This document shows positions 1 through 8,138 of a stretch of DNA of 64,000 bases, one piece after another. Position 1 is the stretch's first letter, and each line of letters opens with the position of its first letter. The stretch comes from Palsa-1150 sp036490515 (GTDB taxonomy: Bacteria > Myxococcota_A > Polyangia > Polyangiales > Polyangiaceae). The DNA is taken from contig DASXDU010000011.1 in assembly GCA_036490515.1 (NCBI GenBank), forward strand, positions 434,001 to 498,000, written 5' to 3'. The translations under genes and the position numbers were made by a program. The notes beneath the pieces were generated by a model. It was not told the origin of the DNA and did no database searches. It was given only the letters and a program-made list of their open reading frames with translations.

Positions 1-1111
1 TGTAGATCCCGGAGGCCGAGGCGCTGCCGACATCCTTGACGAGGACGCGGTCGCCGACGTTCACGGTGATCTCGTCGATGGCGTACCCCGCTCCGTGCGG
101 ATTGACGGCGAAGGTGCCCGGTGTCGTCGCGAGCCTCACCGGCTGCTTCACGATGAGCCCGAACGGGTATCCGGGCCACTGCGACCACTGCTCCTCGATG
201 ATCTCGAGGGCGTATGTGTAGTTCCCGATGTCGACGACGTTGTTCTGGTCGACGGGGACCGCCAGCGTCTGCTGTCCGGTCCACGATGCGGCGCTCGCCG
301 GCTGCGGGACGTAAACGAAGCCCGAAGGATCGGCGCCCGACGCGATCGACGTCATGGGCTGAGGGATTCCAGAGCTCGGGAATCGAAGGAGCCGAACGCC
401 AGGCATCTTCGTCGGTAGCGTCGCGTGCGGCGCGCCCACGCGAAGCGCGACGGTCAGCGACGTGATGGTAGCCGCATCTCGCACGCGCAGCGGCACCGCC
501 CACCGCGCGACCTGCGGGCCCGCGCCGTCGGAGAAGTCCATCGTGGGCGCGACGGCCTGCACGCCGCAATCGGCGTGGCGAACGCGCCAGGTCCCATTGC
601 GCGCAGGTCGACCGCCGACGAGCGCGTGCACGTCCGTTGCCGTGCGCCCCTGATGCCTAGGTCCGTACTGGGGGACGTTTCCGGCCGCCAGGACGATCCC
701 GCCGGCGGCGGTCACGGTGAACGTGCCGCCTCGTGCGATCTTCAAGGGACCGGTGACGTGAAGTCCCGCGCCGCCGATCACGATCGCTGCGGTCGGCGCG
801 TGGGTCGAGCCGTCGACGCCGTTGAGCGCTGCCTGTTGGTTCGCATCGAGCGCCGCGAGCTCGGATGCCAGGATGGCCGTCGTGTACTCGCACGTCCAGA
901 CGACGGATCCGTCGCTGACGGTGGCCCCGTGCGTCGTCGGCCAGGTGGGGGCCGACGCGTCCGAGGTGCCTGCCGTCGTGCACTTGTAGTAGTGCCCGTT
1001 CGCGGGGTTCGGGACGACGTACGCGCCGACCGCGTACGTGTGCGATCCGATCCACGTGAGCCACGAGCTCGGACCCACCCACTCGGAGCGGACCATGGTG
1101 ATGTGGGCCAT
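1..1111 (-). CDS. Phage tail/virion-type protein, cut by the left edge
   Basis: The frame opens at ATG 1111 and stays open to base 1, so the C-terminus lies outside the window; about 370 residues are visible. The N-terminus contains an aromatic repeat-like segment (YAVGAYVVPN, then NGHYYKCTTAGTS, APTWPTTHGATVSDGSVVWT) of a kind common in phage tail and fibre proteins that display small beta modules. The rest is Gly/Thr/Val-rich and looks beta-structured, with no catalytic motif. It is the last visible gene of the leftward late operon, after a run of small virion-module genes. A virion surface role is inferred from this pattern and the position. Confidence 0.6.
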   Translation of the reverse strand, partial: MAHITMVRSEWVGPSSWLTWIGSHTYAVGAYVVPNPANGHYYKCTTAGTSDASAPTWPTTHGATVSDGSVVWTCEYTTAILASELAALDANQQAALNGVDGSTHAPTAAIVIGGAGLHVTGPLKIARGGTFTVTAAGGIVLAAGNVPQYGPRHQGRTATDVHALVGGRPARNGTWRVRHADCGVQAVAPTMDFSDGAGPQVARWAVPLRVRDAATITSLTVALRVGAPHATLPTKMPGVRLLRFPSSGIPQPMTSIASGADPSGFVYVPQPASAASWTGQQTLAVPVDQNNVVDIGNYTYALEIIEEQWSQWPGYPFGLIVKQPVRLATTPGTFAVNPHGAGYAIDEITVNVGDRVLVKDVGSASASGIY

Positions 1112-1113
1112 CG

Positions 1114-1236
1114 TCAGCCTCCGAGCTCGTCGGCCAGGAGCTGCGCGGCGAGTGCGATGCGGCGCAGATGGTCGCGGCTCAGCACGAACGAGTGCAGCGG
1201 CTTGCCGTCCAGCTCGACACGGAAGGGATGGCTCAT
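1114..1236 (-). CDS. Small phage protein of 40 residues
   Basis: This short frame starts at ATG 1236, which overlaps the stop of the gene before it (ATGA), and ends two bases before the start of the tail-type gene. The peptide begins MSHPFRVELDGKPLHSF and ends in an Ala/Leu-rich helix. No family is recognised. The coupled layout, identical to that of its neighbours, is the main support for it being a gene. Confidence 0.45.
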   Translation of the reverse strand: MSHPFRVELDGKPLHSFVLSRDHLRRIALAAQLLADELGG

Positions 1237-1439
1237 GTTCGGTCCTCGTCGAAGAAGGGAAGGCCCGCAGCCTTGCGGCCCAGGAGGTAGGCCTGGGCGC
1301 GGGGCCGCGACCCGTGCTCCGTGAGCGCGACGGCCGCCTCGAACACCGAGGCCCCGCACACGCTCGCGATCTCGAGCAGGTCCTTGGCGCGCTCGGAGGA
1401 CGCGACCTGCTGGGTGGTGGGGGGAGGGAGGTTGCTCAC
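1233..1439 (-). CDS. Small phage protein of 68 residues
   Basis: A GTG at 1439 overlaps the stop of the upstream gene (GTGA), giving a 68-residue protein beginning VSNLPPPTTQQVASS. The middle part (RAKDLLEIASVCGASVFEAAVALTE) is predicted helical. A longer version of the frame reads into the upstream gene and lacks a sensible start. No family is recognised; by position it belongs to the late module. Confidence 0.5.
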   Translation of the reverse strand: MSNLPPPTTQQVASSERAKDLLEIASVCGASVFEAAVALTEHGSRPRAQAYLLGRKAAGLPFFDEDRT

Positions 1440-1768
1440 GCGACGCCCCCTCTGGTCATCCCCGCGCCGCGTGGGCTCGGCGCCCCGGTGAAGGAGATCG
1501 CGGCGAGGTACACCACGCGTTCTCCGCCTTCGAGGCCCACGACGAGCGCACAAGGAGGCTTCGCCTCCGGATCGTAGGACGCGAGGATCCCAGTGGCCGT
1601 GGCGTCGTCAGCCGACACGTCCACGAACGGCCACCCGTCCGGGCTGGCCGACTCGTGGGCCACGATCGCGAGCAGCGCGTCCTCGCGGGCGCCTTCGGCA
1701 AGGAGCTCCGCGCGCCGACGCATGATGTACGGGAGCGCGCGGTCGAGCGCTTCGGTGAGCGCGATCAT
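1436..1768 (-). CDS. Phage late-module hypothetical protein
   Basis: This 110-residue protein starts at ATG 1768, which overlaps the stop of the upstream gene (ATGA). It has an N-terminal helix (ALDRALPYIMRRRAELL) followed by a mixed alpha/beta part ending ISFTGAPSPRGAGM. No catalytic or metal-binding motif is seen. Its place between the protease and the tail-type gene suggests a head-tail completion or minor virion role, but that rests on position only. Confidence 0.55.
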   Translation of the reverse strand: MIALTEALDRALPYIMRRRAELLAEGAREDALLAIVAHESASPDGWPFVDVSADDATATGILASYDPEAKPPCALVVGLEGGERVVYLAAISFTGAPSPRGAGMTRGGVA

Positions 1769-1995
1769 CGGCGGCCCCCATCGCGTGGCCCAGGCAATCG
1801 CGGCCCGGGGGTGTACGGGTTGCGCTCGACGTACGCGCGCGCTTCGCGCTCGAAGCGTTCGCGTTCGCCGGGAAACATGCGCAGGACCGCCGGCGGCGGC
1901 GTGGGCGGCGCGTCCGCAGGCGGAGGCTCCGGTCGCACCTGCTCCTCGTCGCGATTCGGCCCGAGTCGGCCGCCGTAGCTGTTCGCGTTCCTCAC
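1765..1995 (-). CDS. Small proline-rich phage protein
   Basis: The chosen GTG at 1995 overlaps the preceding stop (GTGA) and is preceded by an AAGGAGAT ribosome binding site, which decides the start against a much longer open frame. The 76-residue product has a Pro-rich middle (EPPPADAPPTPPPA) and a charged C-terminal helix (GERERFEREARAYVERNP). The function is unknown. Confidence 0.55.
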   Translation of the reverse strand: MRNANSYGGRLGPNRDEEQVRPEPPPADAPPTPPPAVLRMFPGERERFEREARAYVERNPYTPGPRLPGPRDGGRR

Positions 1996-2297
1996 GTCGT
2001 TGATCTCCTTGTTGCGTGCCGGAGCGCCGCGCCCACGGCGCGAAGCCCGTCGCCTAGACGGCGCAGTGGTTCTCGGAACTTCCGCACGAGCAGGTCCATG
2101 CCCATGGCGAGCTGCGCCTCGCGCACGCGAACGACCTCGTCGCGAACCCGCGCCCAGAGCTGAGGATCCACGACATCGAGCTCCCAGAGCTGACAGAGCG
2201 ACGCGTACGCCTCGAGCTCCCGCGTTCGGAGCGTGACGAGCCATGGGGGCGCGCCATCGACGCACCCGTCCTCGACCCACCGAGGACGGTCGCTCAC
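1992..2297 (-). CDS. Phage hypothetical protein, 101 residues
   Basis: The frame starts at GTG 2297, overlapping the stop of the protease/scaffold gene (GTGA), and encodes a largely alpha-helical protein (RTRELEAYASLCQLWELDVV, then MGMDLLVRKFREPLRRLGDGL). It follows the head protease directly, where decoration, head-completion or assembly genes often sit. No specific family is recognised. Confidence 0.55.
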   Translation of the reverse strand: MSDRPRWVEDGCVDGAPPWLVTLRTRELEAYASLCQLWELDVVDPQLWARVRDEVVRVREAQLAMGMDLLVRKFREPLRRLGDGLRAVGAALRHATRRSTT

Positions 2298-3523
2298 CTC
2301 CGACCCCGAGTGCGCGCCCGCGGGCGCAGCTGCAGCGACGCTTCGATCATCGCGTCGGCGAACGTCATGCGTTTGCCGTCCTTCTCGGCTGCGGCCTGGA
2401 TCTCGAGCGCGCGCTCCTGCACCGTGGGCTTGACGGTCACCGCGCCGCCGCCCCCAGCGTCCTTGGCCGTGCGCAGGCCGTCGAGGCCCGTCAGGAACGG
2501 CTGGTTGGTGAGCGCGACGGACGTGAGGCGCGCGCCGATCTTGTCGCCCGTCCGCGAGTCACGGCAGCCGAAGCGCATCGCCGGCGAGAGGAAGGCGTAC
2601 TCGCCGCGCTGGATCTGCCCGCGCGCCTGGTCGAGGAACTCGGTGAGACCCCAGAGGCCGCCAACGCCGCGGTTCTCGAGGCGGTGGACCCAGGCCGGAG
2701 CCGGTGAGCCCTTCTGCGGCACGCTGCCCTCGGTGGCCGGCTGCTCGCTCGCGTGCTCGTAGTCCCAGGGGATGGGAAGTTCACGCGCTTCGAAGTTCCG
2801 GACGACCTCGGAGAAGGTCGCGGGCGTCATCTCGAAGGGGCCGGCCGGGTGGCCCTTCCAGCTGCCGCACTCGGCGAGCTGGATCCACACGAGCTTGACG
2901 GGAGAGCCGTCCGACCAGAGCGCGGGACCGACGAGCGTCACGCCGGCCGTCTTGGGGTCGACCTCGTCGCCCCTGGTGATGCCGCGGACGATGCCCATCG
3001 AGCCGTCGGAGAACGAAGCGACGATCTCGCCGCTCACTTTCGTTGCACGCATCATCCGGATCGAGCCGCGCTCCGGCTCGGTTTCGGCGCGGGGCAGGCG
3101 GTCGGCCAGCCAGAGGCGAGTCTCGCGTGCCACGGACGGGCGGAAGCCCTGCACTCGGCGACCGAGCTCTCTCGCCTGCGCGGGCGCCATTCCGTGATCC
3201 TGACCCAGCCTGGTCGAGATCTCGTCCGCACTGAGCTCCTCGCGTGCGAGGGCGACGGCCGCCTCCTCCGCCGGCGTCGCCGTGATCGGCACGACGTCGG
3301 ACAGGTCGAACCGCAACCTCGCGGCGGTCTGGACCAAGGCGAGCGCCTCAGTGAACCGGATTCGCGCCCGCGACGACAGCAACGTGGCCGCCTCGTGGTG
3401 TCCCGTTGGCATCCGCAGGGGTGCGAACTCGATCGATTGGCGCCGCTCCTCGATCGCCACGCTCACGAGCGCGCGACGCGCGAGCTCCAGGAGTTCCGCA
3501 TGGTCGCGAACGGGGGCGGTCAT
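2294..3523 (-). CDS. Mu gpI-like phage head maturation protease/scaffold
   Basis: This is a 409-residue protein. Residues about 212-350 match the Mu-like protease pattern: LVWIQLAECGSWKGHPAGPF, WDYEHAS (253-259), GGLWGLTEF, GEYAFLSPAM (308-316) and VALTNQPF (336-343). The C-terminal 50 residues are charged and may be scaffold. In this family the protease cleaves scaffold and capsid during prohead maturation. The first 155 residues are an extra helical region ending near MMRATKVSG, where an internal start could separate two proteins. The start at ATG 3523 overlaps the upstream stop (ATGA). A portal or capsid gene would normally lie close by, but neither is seen in the window. Confidence 0.8.
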   Translation of the reverse strand: MTAPVRDHAELLELARRALVSVAIEERRQSIEFAPLRMPTGHHEAATLLSSRARIRFTEALALVQTAARLRFDLSDVVPITATPAEEAAVALAREELSADEISTRLGQDHGMAPAQARELGRRVQGFRPSVARETRLWLADRLPRAETEPERGSIRMMRATKVSGEIVASFSDGSMGIVRGITRGDEVDPKTAGVTLVGPALWSDGSPVKLVWIQLAECGSWKGHPAGPFEMTPATFSEVVRNFEARELPIPWDYEHASEQPATEGSVPQKGSPAPAWVHRLENRGVGGLWGLTEFLDQARGQIQRGEYAFLSPAMRFGCRDSRTGDKIGARLTSVALTNQPFLTGLDGLRTAKDAGGGGAVTVKPTVQERALEIQAAAEKDGKRMTFADAMIEASLQLRPRARTRGRR

Positions 3524-4113
3524 CGGGCGCCTCCATTGCGACGCGCCAACCGGCGCTGGCCCTCGCGGATCTGCTCGTCCCGGGCGTCGCGCTCCCGCTG
3601 CTCCTTCTCGGCCGCCGCGGCTCTGTCGGCGTTCGCCGCGGCGCGTGCGCGGTCCTGGCGCTCGCGATCGTGCTTGAACAGCATGCCGGGACCGATGGGC
3701 GCAGGCTTCGGCGGATCCCACACCTTGCCGACACGACTCTCGCTGGGATCCGCGTCGGCCCGCTCCACGACCCCGGCGTCGACGGCGATGGCCGCGGACA
3801 GGTCGTCGAGGAACAGGACGTCGCCGATCTCGGCAAACTGCAACGTCGGCGCGGGGCCGCCGTCCGGCGTGACGGAAGGCAGGAGGATCCGGCCATGGAT
3901 CACGCGGTATTCGCCCGCGAGCTTCCGCTCCGCCGGCGACGGCGGCGGCATCTCGTCCGCGCTGACGCCCATGAGAACGGCGCGCTCGCGGGGGCCGATC
4001 TTCTTCGCGATCGACGCCAGGCCGAGCCGCTTGCTCGTCGCGGGATCGCGGAGAAGCGCGAGCGAGCGCGCGCTGAGCTCCGCGAAGGACATGCTGTTGA
4101 TGCTCTTGATCAT
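3520..4113 (-). CDS. Phage protein with a VIHGRI domain (paralogue A)
   Basis: ATG 4113 has a GGAGAT ribosome binding site and gives 197 residues. The centre holds EYRVIHGRILLP, EIGDVLFLDDLSAA, DAGVVERADADPS and VGKVWDPPKP. The same ordered motifs recur in the protein at 6653-7054, so the two are paralogues. The C-terminus is a charged coiled-coil-like helix rich in Arg, Glu and Ala. The gene lies between the large terminase and the protease, where a portal would be expected, but it shows no portal features. A structural or assembly role is possible; the function is unknown. Confidence 0.65.
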   Translation of the reverse strand: MIKSINSMSFAELSARSLALLRDPATSKRLGLASIAKKIGPRERAVLMGVSADEMPPPSPAERKLAGEYRVIHGRILLPSVTPDGGPAPTLQFAEIGDVLFLDDLSAAIAVDAGVVERADADPSESRVGKVWDPPKPAPIGPGMLFKHDRERQDRARAAANADRAAAAEKEQRERDARDEQIREGQRRLARRNGGAR

Positions 4114-4167
4114 GTGATCTCCGGTTGCCTTGGGGCTGCGGCGAAGCCGCGCCATGGTTCGAGAAGC

Positions 4168-4217
4168 GCGCTCGACCCCCCGCGGCCACCGCCAAGTAAG
4201 GCCGAGGGGGGGAGCGC
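4168..4217 (-). terminator. GC-rich hairpin after the large terminase gene
   Basis: Arms GCGCTC...CCCCCCGCGGCC and GGCCGAGGGGGGG...GAGCGC pair imperfectly around an A-rich 12-base loop. The structure lies in the 177-base gap between the terminase stop and the next gene. It has no U-tract, so it may act as an mRNA processing or attenuation structure rather than a classical terminator. Confidence 0.35.
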
Positions 4218-4290
4218 CCGGGCACGAGCGCGAACTCGCGCCCAGCTCCGGCGCCGTGATGGGCGGCGCTGGGGAGTCGTGGTGGGCCAG

Positions 4291-5877
4291 TCAGGTGACG
4301 AAGTGGCCGGGTCTCGAGCCGTCGAGGCGCAGCTCCCAGATGTCGTCCTGCACCCAGACGCCGCCGCCGCGCGGGCGGCGCATGTCCGACAGCGCCGACG
4401 GCGCGGCCTCGCAGGCCAGCGTGAGTGCTGGCGCGAAGTCGCAGTGGCGACCGTCGGACGTTTTCGGGAGCTCGGGCTTGATCCCGTTCGCCAGAGCCTT
4501 CTTGCGGACGCCCTTCAGGTCCGTCGCGAGCACGGGATGGGGGGCGAGTTCGAGGCGAGACGTGGTGAGCAGCGTTCGCACCGCGTCGTAGCGGGCAAAC
4601 TGCTCGGCCTGGGTAGACGACACCTCGCGCAGGGTGATGCCGTGCCTTCGCGCGAGGGCCTGCAGTGCGTCGGCGCCCCACGAGTCGCACCGCACCGACT
4701 TCACGCCGTACGTCGCCAGGATGCCGGCGATCTCCGCGATCGTTGCGTCGGGGTCGAGCGGCGACTTCTTCGACCCGGTCCACTGGCGAGCCAGTGCGAT
4801 TCGCACGCGCGGAAGTTCAAGCAGTTGTCGCGGGCGCTCCTCGGCCGTAGAGCCGACGAGCTGTGGCTGCACATCCGCCGCCTCGGCTCGGGCGACGATC
4901 AGGGTCCAGGAGTTGCCGCGCGTGGCCGCGTCCCAGGCTGCAGCGTAGGCGGCACCCGGGACAGGCGCTTCCTCGAGGGGCGTCGCCCGCGTCGCCGCGT
5001 CGATCAGCGTCCCATCGAAGAACGCCGTGTCCGCGTCGATCCACTCGGCGTCGTACTCGCGTGCTGCCGCGTCGGGGTTCCGACGCCGGACGGCGTCGAT
5101 CTTGGCCTGCGGGAAGCTCGGGTTGAGGGCCCGGGTCGGCGCGTGGACGACGAGGACCGCTCCGGGATTCCCGAAGTGCTCGCGCCAGAGGTCGTACAGC
5201 AGGCCGCTCGGGCCGAATGGGGAGGAGATGATCCAGCCCTGCGCACCAGGTACCAGGCGCGTCTCACCGGCGCGCAGGAGCTCCTCGGCGTTGATTGCCG
5301 CGCCCGTTGCCTCCGCCCCGAAGAGCGCGACCTCATCGAGCACGAATCCGACCAGCCAGCGCGAGCGGAGGGTCACCGCCCCCCGGTGGGCCGCGACGAC
5401 GACGATCTCGACCACGTGACCGTCCGGCCGTCGCAGCAGGAGCGTGTCGTCGCTCGGGTCTTTCACCACCAGGCGCGATAGGACCGGCGAGGCCTGCACA
5501 TGCCCCACGAGGAGGCGGAAGGTGGCCGTCGCGTTGTCGACGGTGGGGGCGACGATGGCGAAGCGAGGGACCTCGTGCTTTCGAAGCGCCGAGAGATCCC
5601 CGGTCATGCAGCCCTTTACGGCAGCGCAGGCCGCCAGCAGCGATTTGCCCCCGCGGACCCCAGCCACGATGACCACGAGCACGGGGGTCGAGAGCCCGAT
5701 CTGCGAGCGCTCACAGCGGAAGTGCCGCTGGAGGGCCTCATCGTCGATGAGCTCCGGTCGAACGCGTAGCCCGTCGGCCGCGCGGCAGAGAGCGCGCTGC
5801 AACCGAGACGCCGTGCCGAGGTCGAACCCGGCGGGGCTCGTGAGCAGGTGCTCGAGCGATGTCCGGAGGGCCGCCAT
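4291..5877 (-). CDS. Phage terminase large subunit
   Basis: This 528-residue protein should be the motor ATPase and nuclease that packages phage DNA into proheads. A Walker A-type P-loop AGVRGGKS lies at residues 72-79 and a Walker B strand LVGFVLDEVALFG at 175-187, followed by the coupling motif WIISSPFG. The C-terminal half carries RNase H-fold nuclease acidic residues in AAWDAATRGNSW, VRCDSWGAD and DGRHCDFAPA. ATG 5877 shares one base with the upstream stop (TGATG); a GTG three bases earlier is also possible. It follows the small-subunit gene directly, the usual terS-terL order. Confidence 0.9.
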   Translation of the reverse strand: MAALRTSLEHLLTSPAGFDLGTASRLQRALCRAADGLRVRPELIDDEALQRHFRCERSQIGLSTPVLVVIVAGVRGGKSLLAACAAVKGCMTGDLSALRKHEVPRFAIVAPTVDNATATFRLLVGHVQASPVLSRLVVKDPSDDTLLLRRPDGHVVEIVVVAAHRGAVTLRSRWLVGFVLDEVALFGAEATGAAINAEELLRAGETRLVPGAQGWIISSPFGPSGLLYDLWREHFGNPGAVLVVHAPTRALNPSFPQAKIDAVRRRNPDAAAREYDAEWIDADTAFFDGTLIDAATRATPLEEAPVPGAAYAAAWDAATRGNSWTLIVARAEAADVQPQLVGSTAEERPRQLLELPRVRIALARQWTGSKKSPLDPDATIAEIAGILATYGVKSVRCDSWGADALQALARRHGITLREVSSTQAEQFARYDAVRTLLTTSRLELAPHPVLATDLKGVRKKALANGIKPELPKTSDGRHCDFAPALTLACEAAPSALSDMRRPRGGGVWVQDDIWELRLDGSRPGHFVT

Positions 5878-6431
5878 CACTGCGGCTCGACCACGTCGTC
5901 GACCACGTCGTCGTCGGGCGCGGGGCCGAGGAGGGCACCGACGTCCACGGGGGTCTCGCGCCGGGCCCTCGCATGGATGGATGCGAGGTCGTGCACCGTG
6001 ACGAGCACCCGCTCGGCGCGCTGGGACTGACGGTCCGCGACGGCGAGCAGCGCGAGGCCCTGCTCGGTGTCGAGGCCCGACGCCTCGGCCTTCACGGTGT
6101 AGTAGGCGTGGAGCGCCTGGTGCCTCGCGTAGATGGCCAGGATGGCTCGGACGGGGGCTGCGTCAGAGGGGAGTGCGGCGAGGACCTGCCCAAACACCCG
6201 GCGGGCGTCACGGGCCACGATGAGCGCCTCCCCGCTCGCCGCCTTTGTCCCGAGGGCCTTCCGGATCGTGTGCGTGAAGCGGGCGGCGAGGGCGGACCGA
6301 TTGCCCGCCGCGAAACGGCCATCCGGGGTGCGTCCTGCGGTCGGTTTCTCGGCCGTTTCGATAACCGGGCTCAGGTCACTCGCGCGCGGCAGCGTGGGGC
6401 GGACCTTCCCGTGCGACTGCTCGATGGGCAT
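5877..6431 (-). CDS. Probable terminase small subunit-like protein
   Basis: A 184-residue protein starting at ATG 6431 behind a GAGAGGACC ribosome binding site. The N-terminal segment GRTPDGRFAAGN resembles the disordered start of many phage proteins encoded directly before the large terminase. It is followed by helices (FTHTIRKALGTKAASGEALIV, AILAIYARHQALHAYY) and an acidic tail (PDDDVVDDVVEPQ). The adjacent, one-base-overlapping position before the large subunit supports a DNA-recognition role; the sequence alone gives only moderate support. Confidence 0.65.
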   Translation of the reverse strand: MPIEQSHGKVRPTLPRASDLSPVIETAEKPTAGRTPDGRFAAGNRSALAARFTHTIRKALGTKAASGEALIVARDARRVFGQVLAALPSDAAPVRAILAIYARHQALHAYYTVKAEASGLDTEQGLALLAVADRQSQRAERVLVTVHDLASIHARARRETPVDVGALLGPAPDDDVVDDVVEPQ

Positions 6432-6491
6432 CGTGGTCCTCTCGTGAGAAGTGCCGTCGGGACCTGCCCGGCGGCGAAGTAGTGCGCCGCG

Positions 6492-6527
6492 CCCACCCCC
6501 CGGAGCGAGCTAGGCACGGGGGGTGGG
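6492..6527 (-). terminator. GC hairpin between the small-gene block and terminase
   Basis: A perfect 11-bp stem (CCCACCCCCCG at 6492-6502 with CGGGGGGTGGG at 6517-6527) closes a 14-base loop in the gap between the gene ending at 6653 and the terminase small-subunit start. There is no U-tract. It could separate early from late transcription. Confidence 0.4.
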
Positions 6528-6652
6528 GCGGTCGCGGGGCGCGGTCGTTAGGGCGCACCCCCTCGACCAGCGCGCGCGGAGCTCGGGCGCGCCGATCAGA
6601 GTCTGTTACAGGTCGAACCTGTCGAGCCCGGACGGACCGCGGACGAGGGTGG

Positions 6653-7054
6653 TCACCGGGCGCTCGCGTGGCGTGAGTGGGCCAGCTTCGGCGGATCCCA
6701 GACCCGACCGACATTGCTGGGTTTCGCGTCGAGCGGCTCGATCACCCCGGCGTCGAGCATGTTCGCGGCGTCCGTGTCCCCGAGCTCCACCTCGTCACCG
6801 ACCTCGGCGCGGATGGTCATCGCGGGCGTGAGCGATGGGTCCTGCGCGATCTCCTCCGCCGGGCGCGGGAGCTCGATGCGTCCGTGGATCACACGATAGG
6901 TGCCGCCGAGCTTGCGCGAGGCCTGCGTCGGTCGCCCGGGCGGCTCGCCTAAGATGGCCCGGCGTTCCTGGGGGGTGAGTGCCTTGAGGAGCACGGGACC
7001 GGTCGGGGGGGCGCTGGTGGTGGTGTGGGGCGTGGCGATGGGCTTGGTTTTCAC
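6653..7054 (-). CDS. Phage protein with a VIHGRI domain (paralogue B)
   Basis: The frame starts at GTG 7054 (GTGA overlap with the upstream stop, AAAGG ribosome binding site) and gives 133 residues. Residues about 52-123 read TYRVIHGRIELP, EVGDEVELGDTDAANMLDAGVIEPLDAKPS and VGRVWDPPKL, matching the protein at 3520-4113 motif by motif. It lacks that paralogue's coiled-coil C-terminus and has its own N-terminus containing LTPQERRAILGE. The two copies flank the terminase genes. The function is unknown. Confidence 0.6.
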   Translation of the reverse strand: MKTKPIATPHTTTSAPPTGPVLLKALTPQERRAILGEPPGRPTQASRKLGGTYRVIHGRIELPRPAEEIAQDPSLTPAMTIRAEVGDEVELGDTDAANMLDAGVIEPLDAKPSNVGRVWDPPKLAHSRHASAR

Positions 7055-7512
7055 GGGGTGCCTTTCGTGGGAGGCGGGAGCCGGCGCGGACTGTGCGGGC
7101 GTGGGCGTCGCGGCGGTGAACGATGCTGGAGCACGGCGTTCGTGTGCGCTCGACAGAGCAGCCCGCGCAGCGTCGTCGAGTCCCGAGGCGGCGGCCCGTC
7201 GTAGAGGGCCAGGGCGGCCGCCAGCGTCGTTGCGAGTTCGTCGAAGGCTTGGGCCTGCCGGATGTGAGCCGCAGCGGCGCCGATGTGCTCGTCGCGCTTG
7301 GCGAAGTCGTGGCACGCTTCCGCGAGAGCGTTGTACGCGAGGTCACGAGCGTTGGCGGCCTCACCCCCGAGGGTAAGGAGAGCCATGCCTGCGTCGTTGC
7401 GAGTCTCGGGGCCCCAGGGGAGCATGGTCTGGCAAATGGGGACGGCCTCAGGCGGGAGCGGGCCACGCCAGACCATTCTTCCCTTCGTGACGGGGTCGCT
7501 GCTGTTGATCAT
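7051..7512 (-). CDS. Phage hypothetical protein, copy X of a duplicated block
   Basis: ATG 7512 has a strong GAGGAGGAG ribosome binding site and gives 153 residues. An alternative GTG at 7599, coupled to the upstream stop, would add 29 low-complexity residues. The C-terminal half (QAFDELATTLAAALALYDGPPP, then LLCRA) resembles the upstream gene's C-terminal half, and both proteins end TKGTP. A 22-bp exact repeat (7048-7069 and 7593-7614) spans both 3' ends and the following GTG, so this looks like an old tandem duplication. The function is unknown. Confidence 0.5.
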   Translation of the reverse strand: MINSSDPVTKGRMVWRGPLPPEAVPICQTMLPWGPETRNDAGMALLTLGGEAANARDLAYNALAEACHDFAKRDEHIGAAAAHIRQAQAFDELATTLAAALALYDGPPPRDSTTLRGLLCRAHTNAVLQHRSPPRRPRPHSPRRLPPPTKGTP

Positions 7513-7595
7513 CGGGTCTCCTCCTCGAGCGTCAGGGCGCCGCGCTGGCGCGCCGCCGGCGACACGGGCAGCGCGAGGCCGTTCTCGACCCTTTT

Positions 7596-8138
7596 TCACG
7601 GGGTGCCTTTCGTGAGCACGGCGCTCGTAGGCGTGATGGGGGGACGGGCGGCGGCGCCTTCGAGCAGCCGCCGGATCCGCGGGACCGTGTGCCGCTCGTG
7701 GGGCGGAGTGCCGTCGCACGTGGCCAACGCCTGTTCCAAGAGTCCGTGCAGCGAGGCGAACGCCAGGGCTCTGCTGCAGTGTGAGGCGGCGACGCCGAGA
7801 AACGGCTCGCACGCCTCCCCCCGCGCGAGCTCACAAGCCGCTGCAAGCGCTTCGCACGCGTCGAGGCACTCTTGCCCCTCCAGATTCCGCAGGGCGCGGA
7901 GGACCACGCCGGATTGGATGCGGTCGTCGTGGGTCATGTACTGCACGCGCCGCTCGTCGGTCGCCGGGGTTGCCGGCTCGCGGTTCTCGTCGCCGGCGCG
8001 GGTGACTGCGACCTGCCCGCTCTTGAGACGATCGTCGAGCCACTGGCGCGCGAGGGTCTCGGTCGCGCCGGCGATCTCGAAGACCTTCTCCAAGACTTCG
8101 AACTTGCGCTTCTGTCCTTGCAGCTCTTCGAGCTTCAT
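7596..8138 (-). CDS. Phage hypothetical protein, copy Y of a duplicated block
   Basis: A 180-residue protein starting at ATG 8138 (ATGA overlap with the upstream stop, GGAGAA ribosome binding site). The N-terminus has a coiled-coil-like segment (LEELQGQKRKFEVLEKVFEI). The middle is Cys/Ala-rich and helical (LDACEALAAACELARGEACE), and the C-terminus (LHGLLEQALATCDGTPPHE) resembles the downstream gene. No family is recognised. Confidence 0.55.
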   Translation of the reverse strand: MKLEELQGQKRKFEVLEKVFEIAGATETLARQWLDDRLKSGQVAVTRAGDENREPATPATDERRVQYMTHDDRIQSGVVLRALRNLEGQECLDACEALAAACELARGEACEPFLGVAASHCSRALAFASLHGLLEQALATCDGTPPHERHTVPRIRRLLEGAAARPPITPTSAVLTKGTP

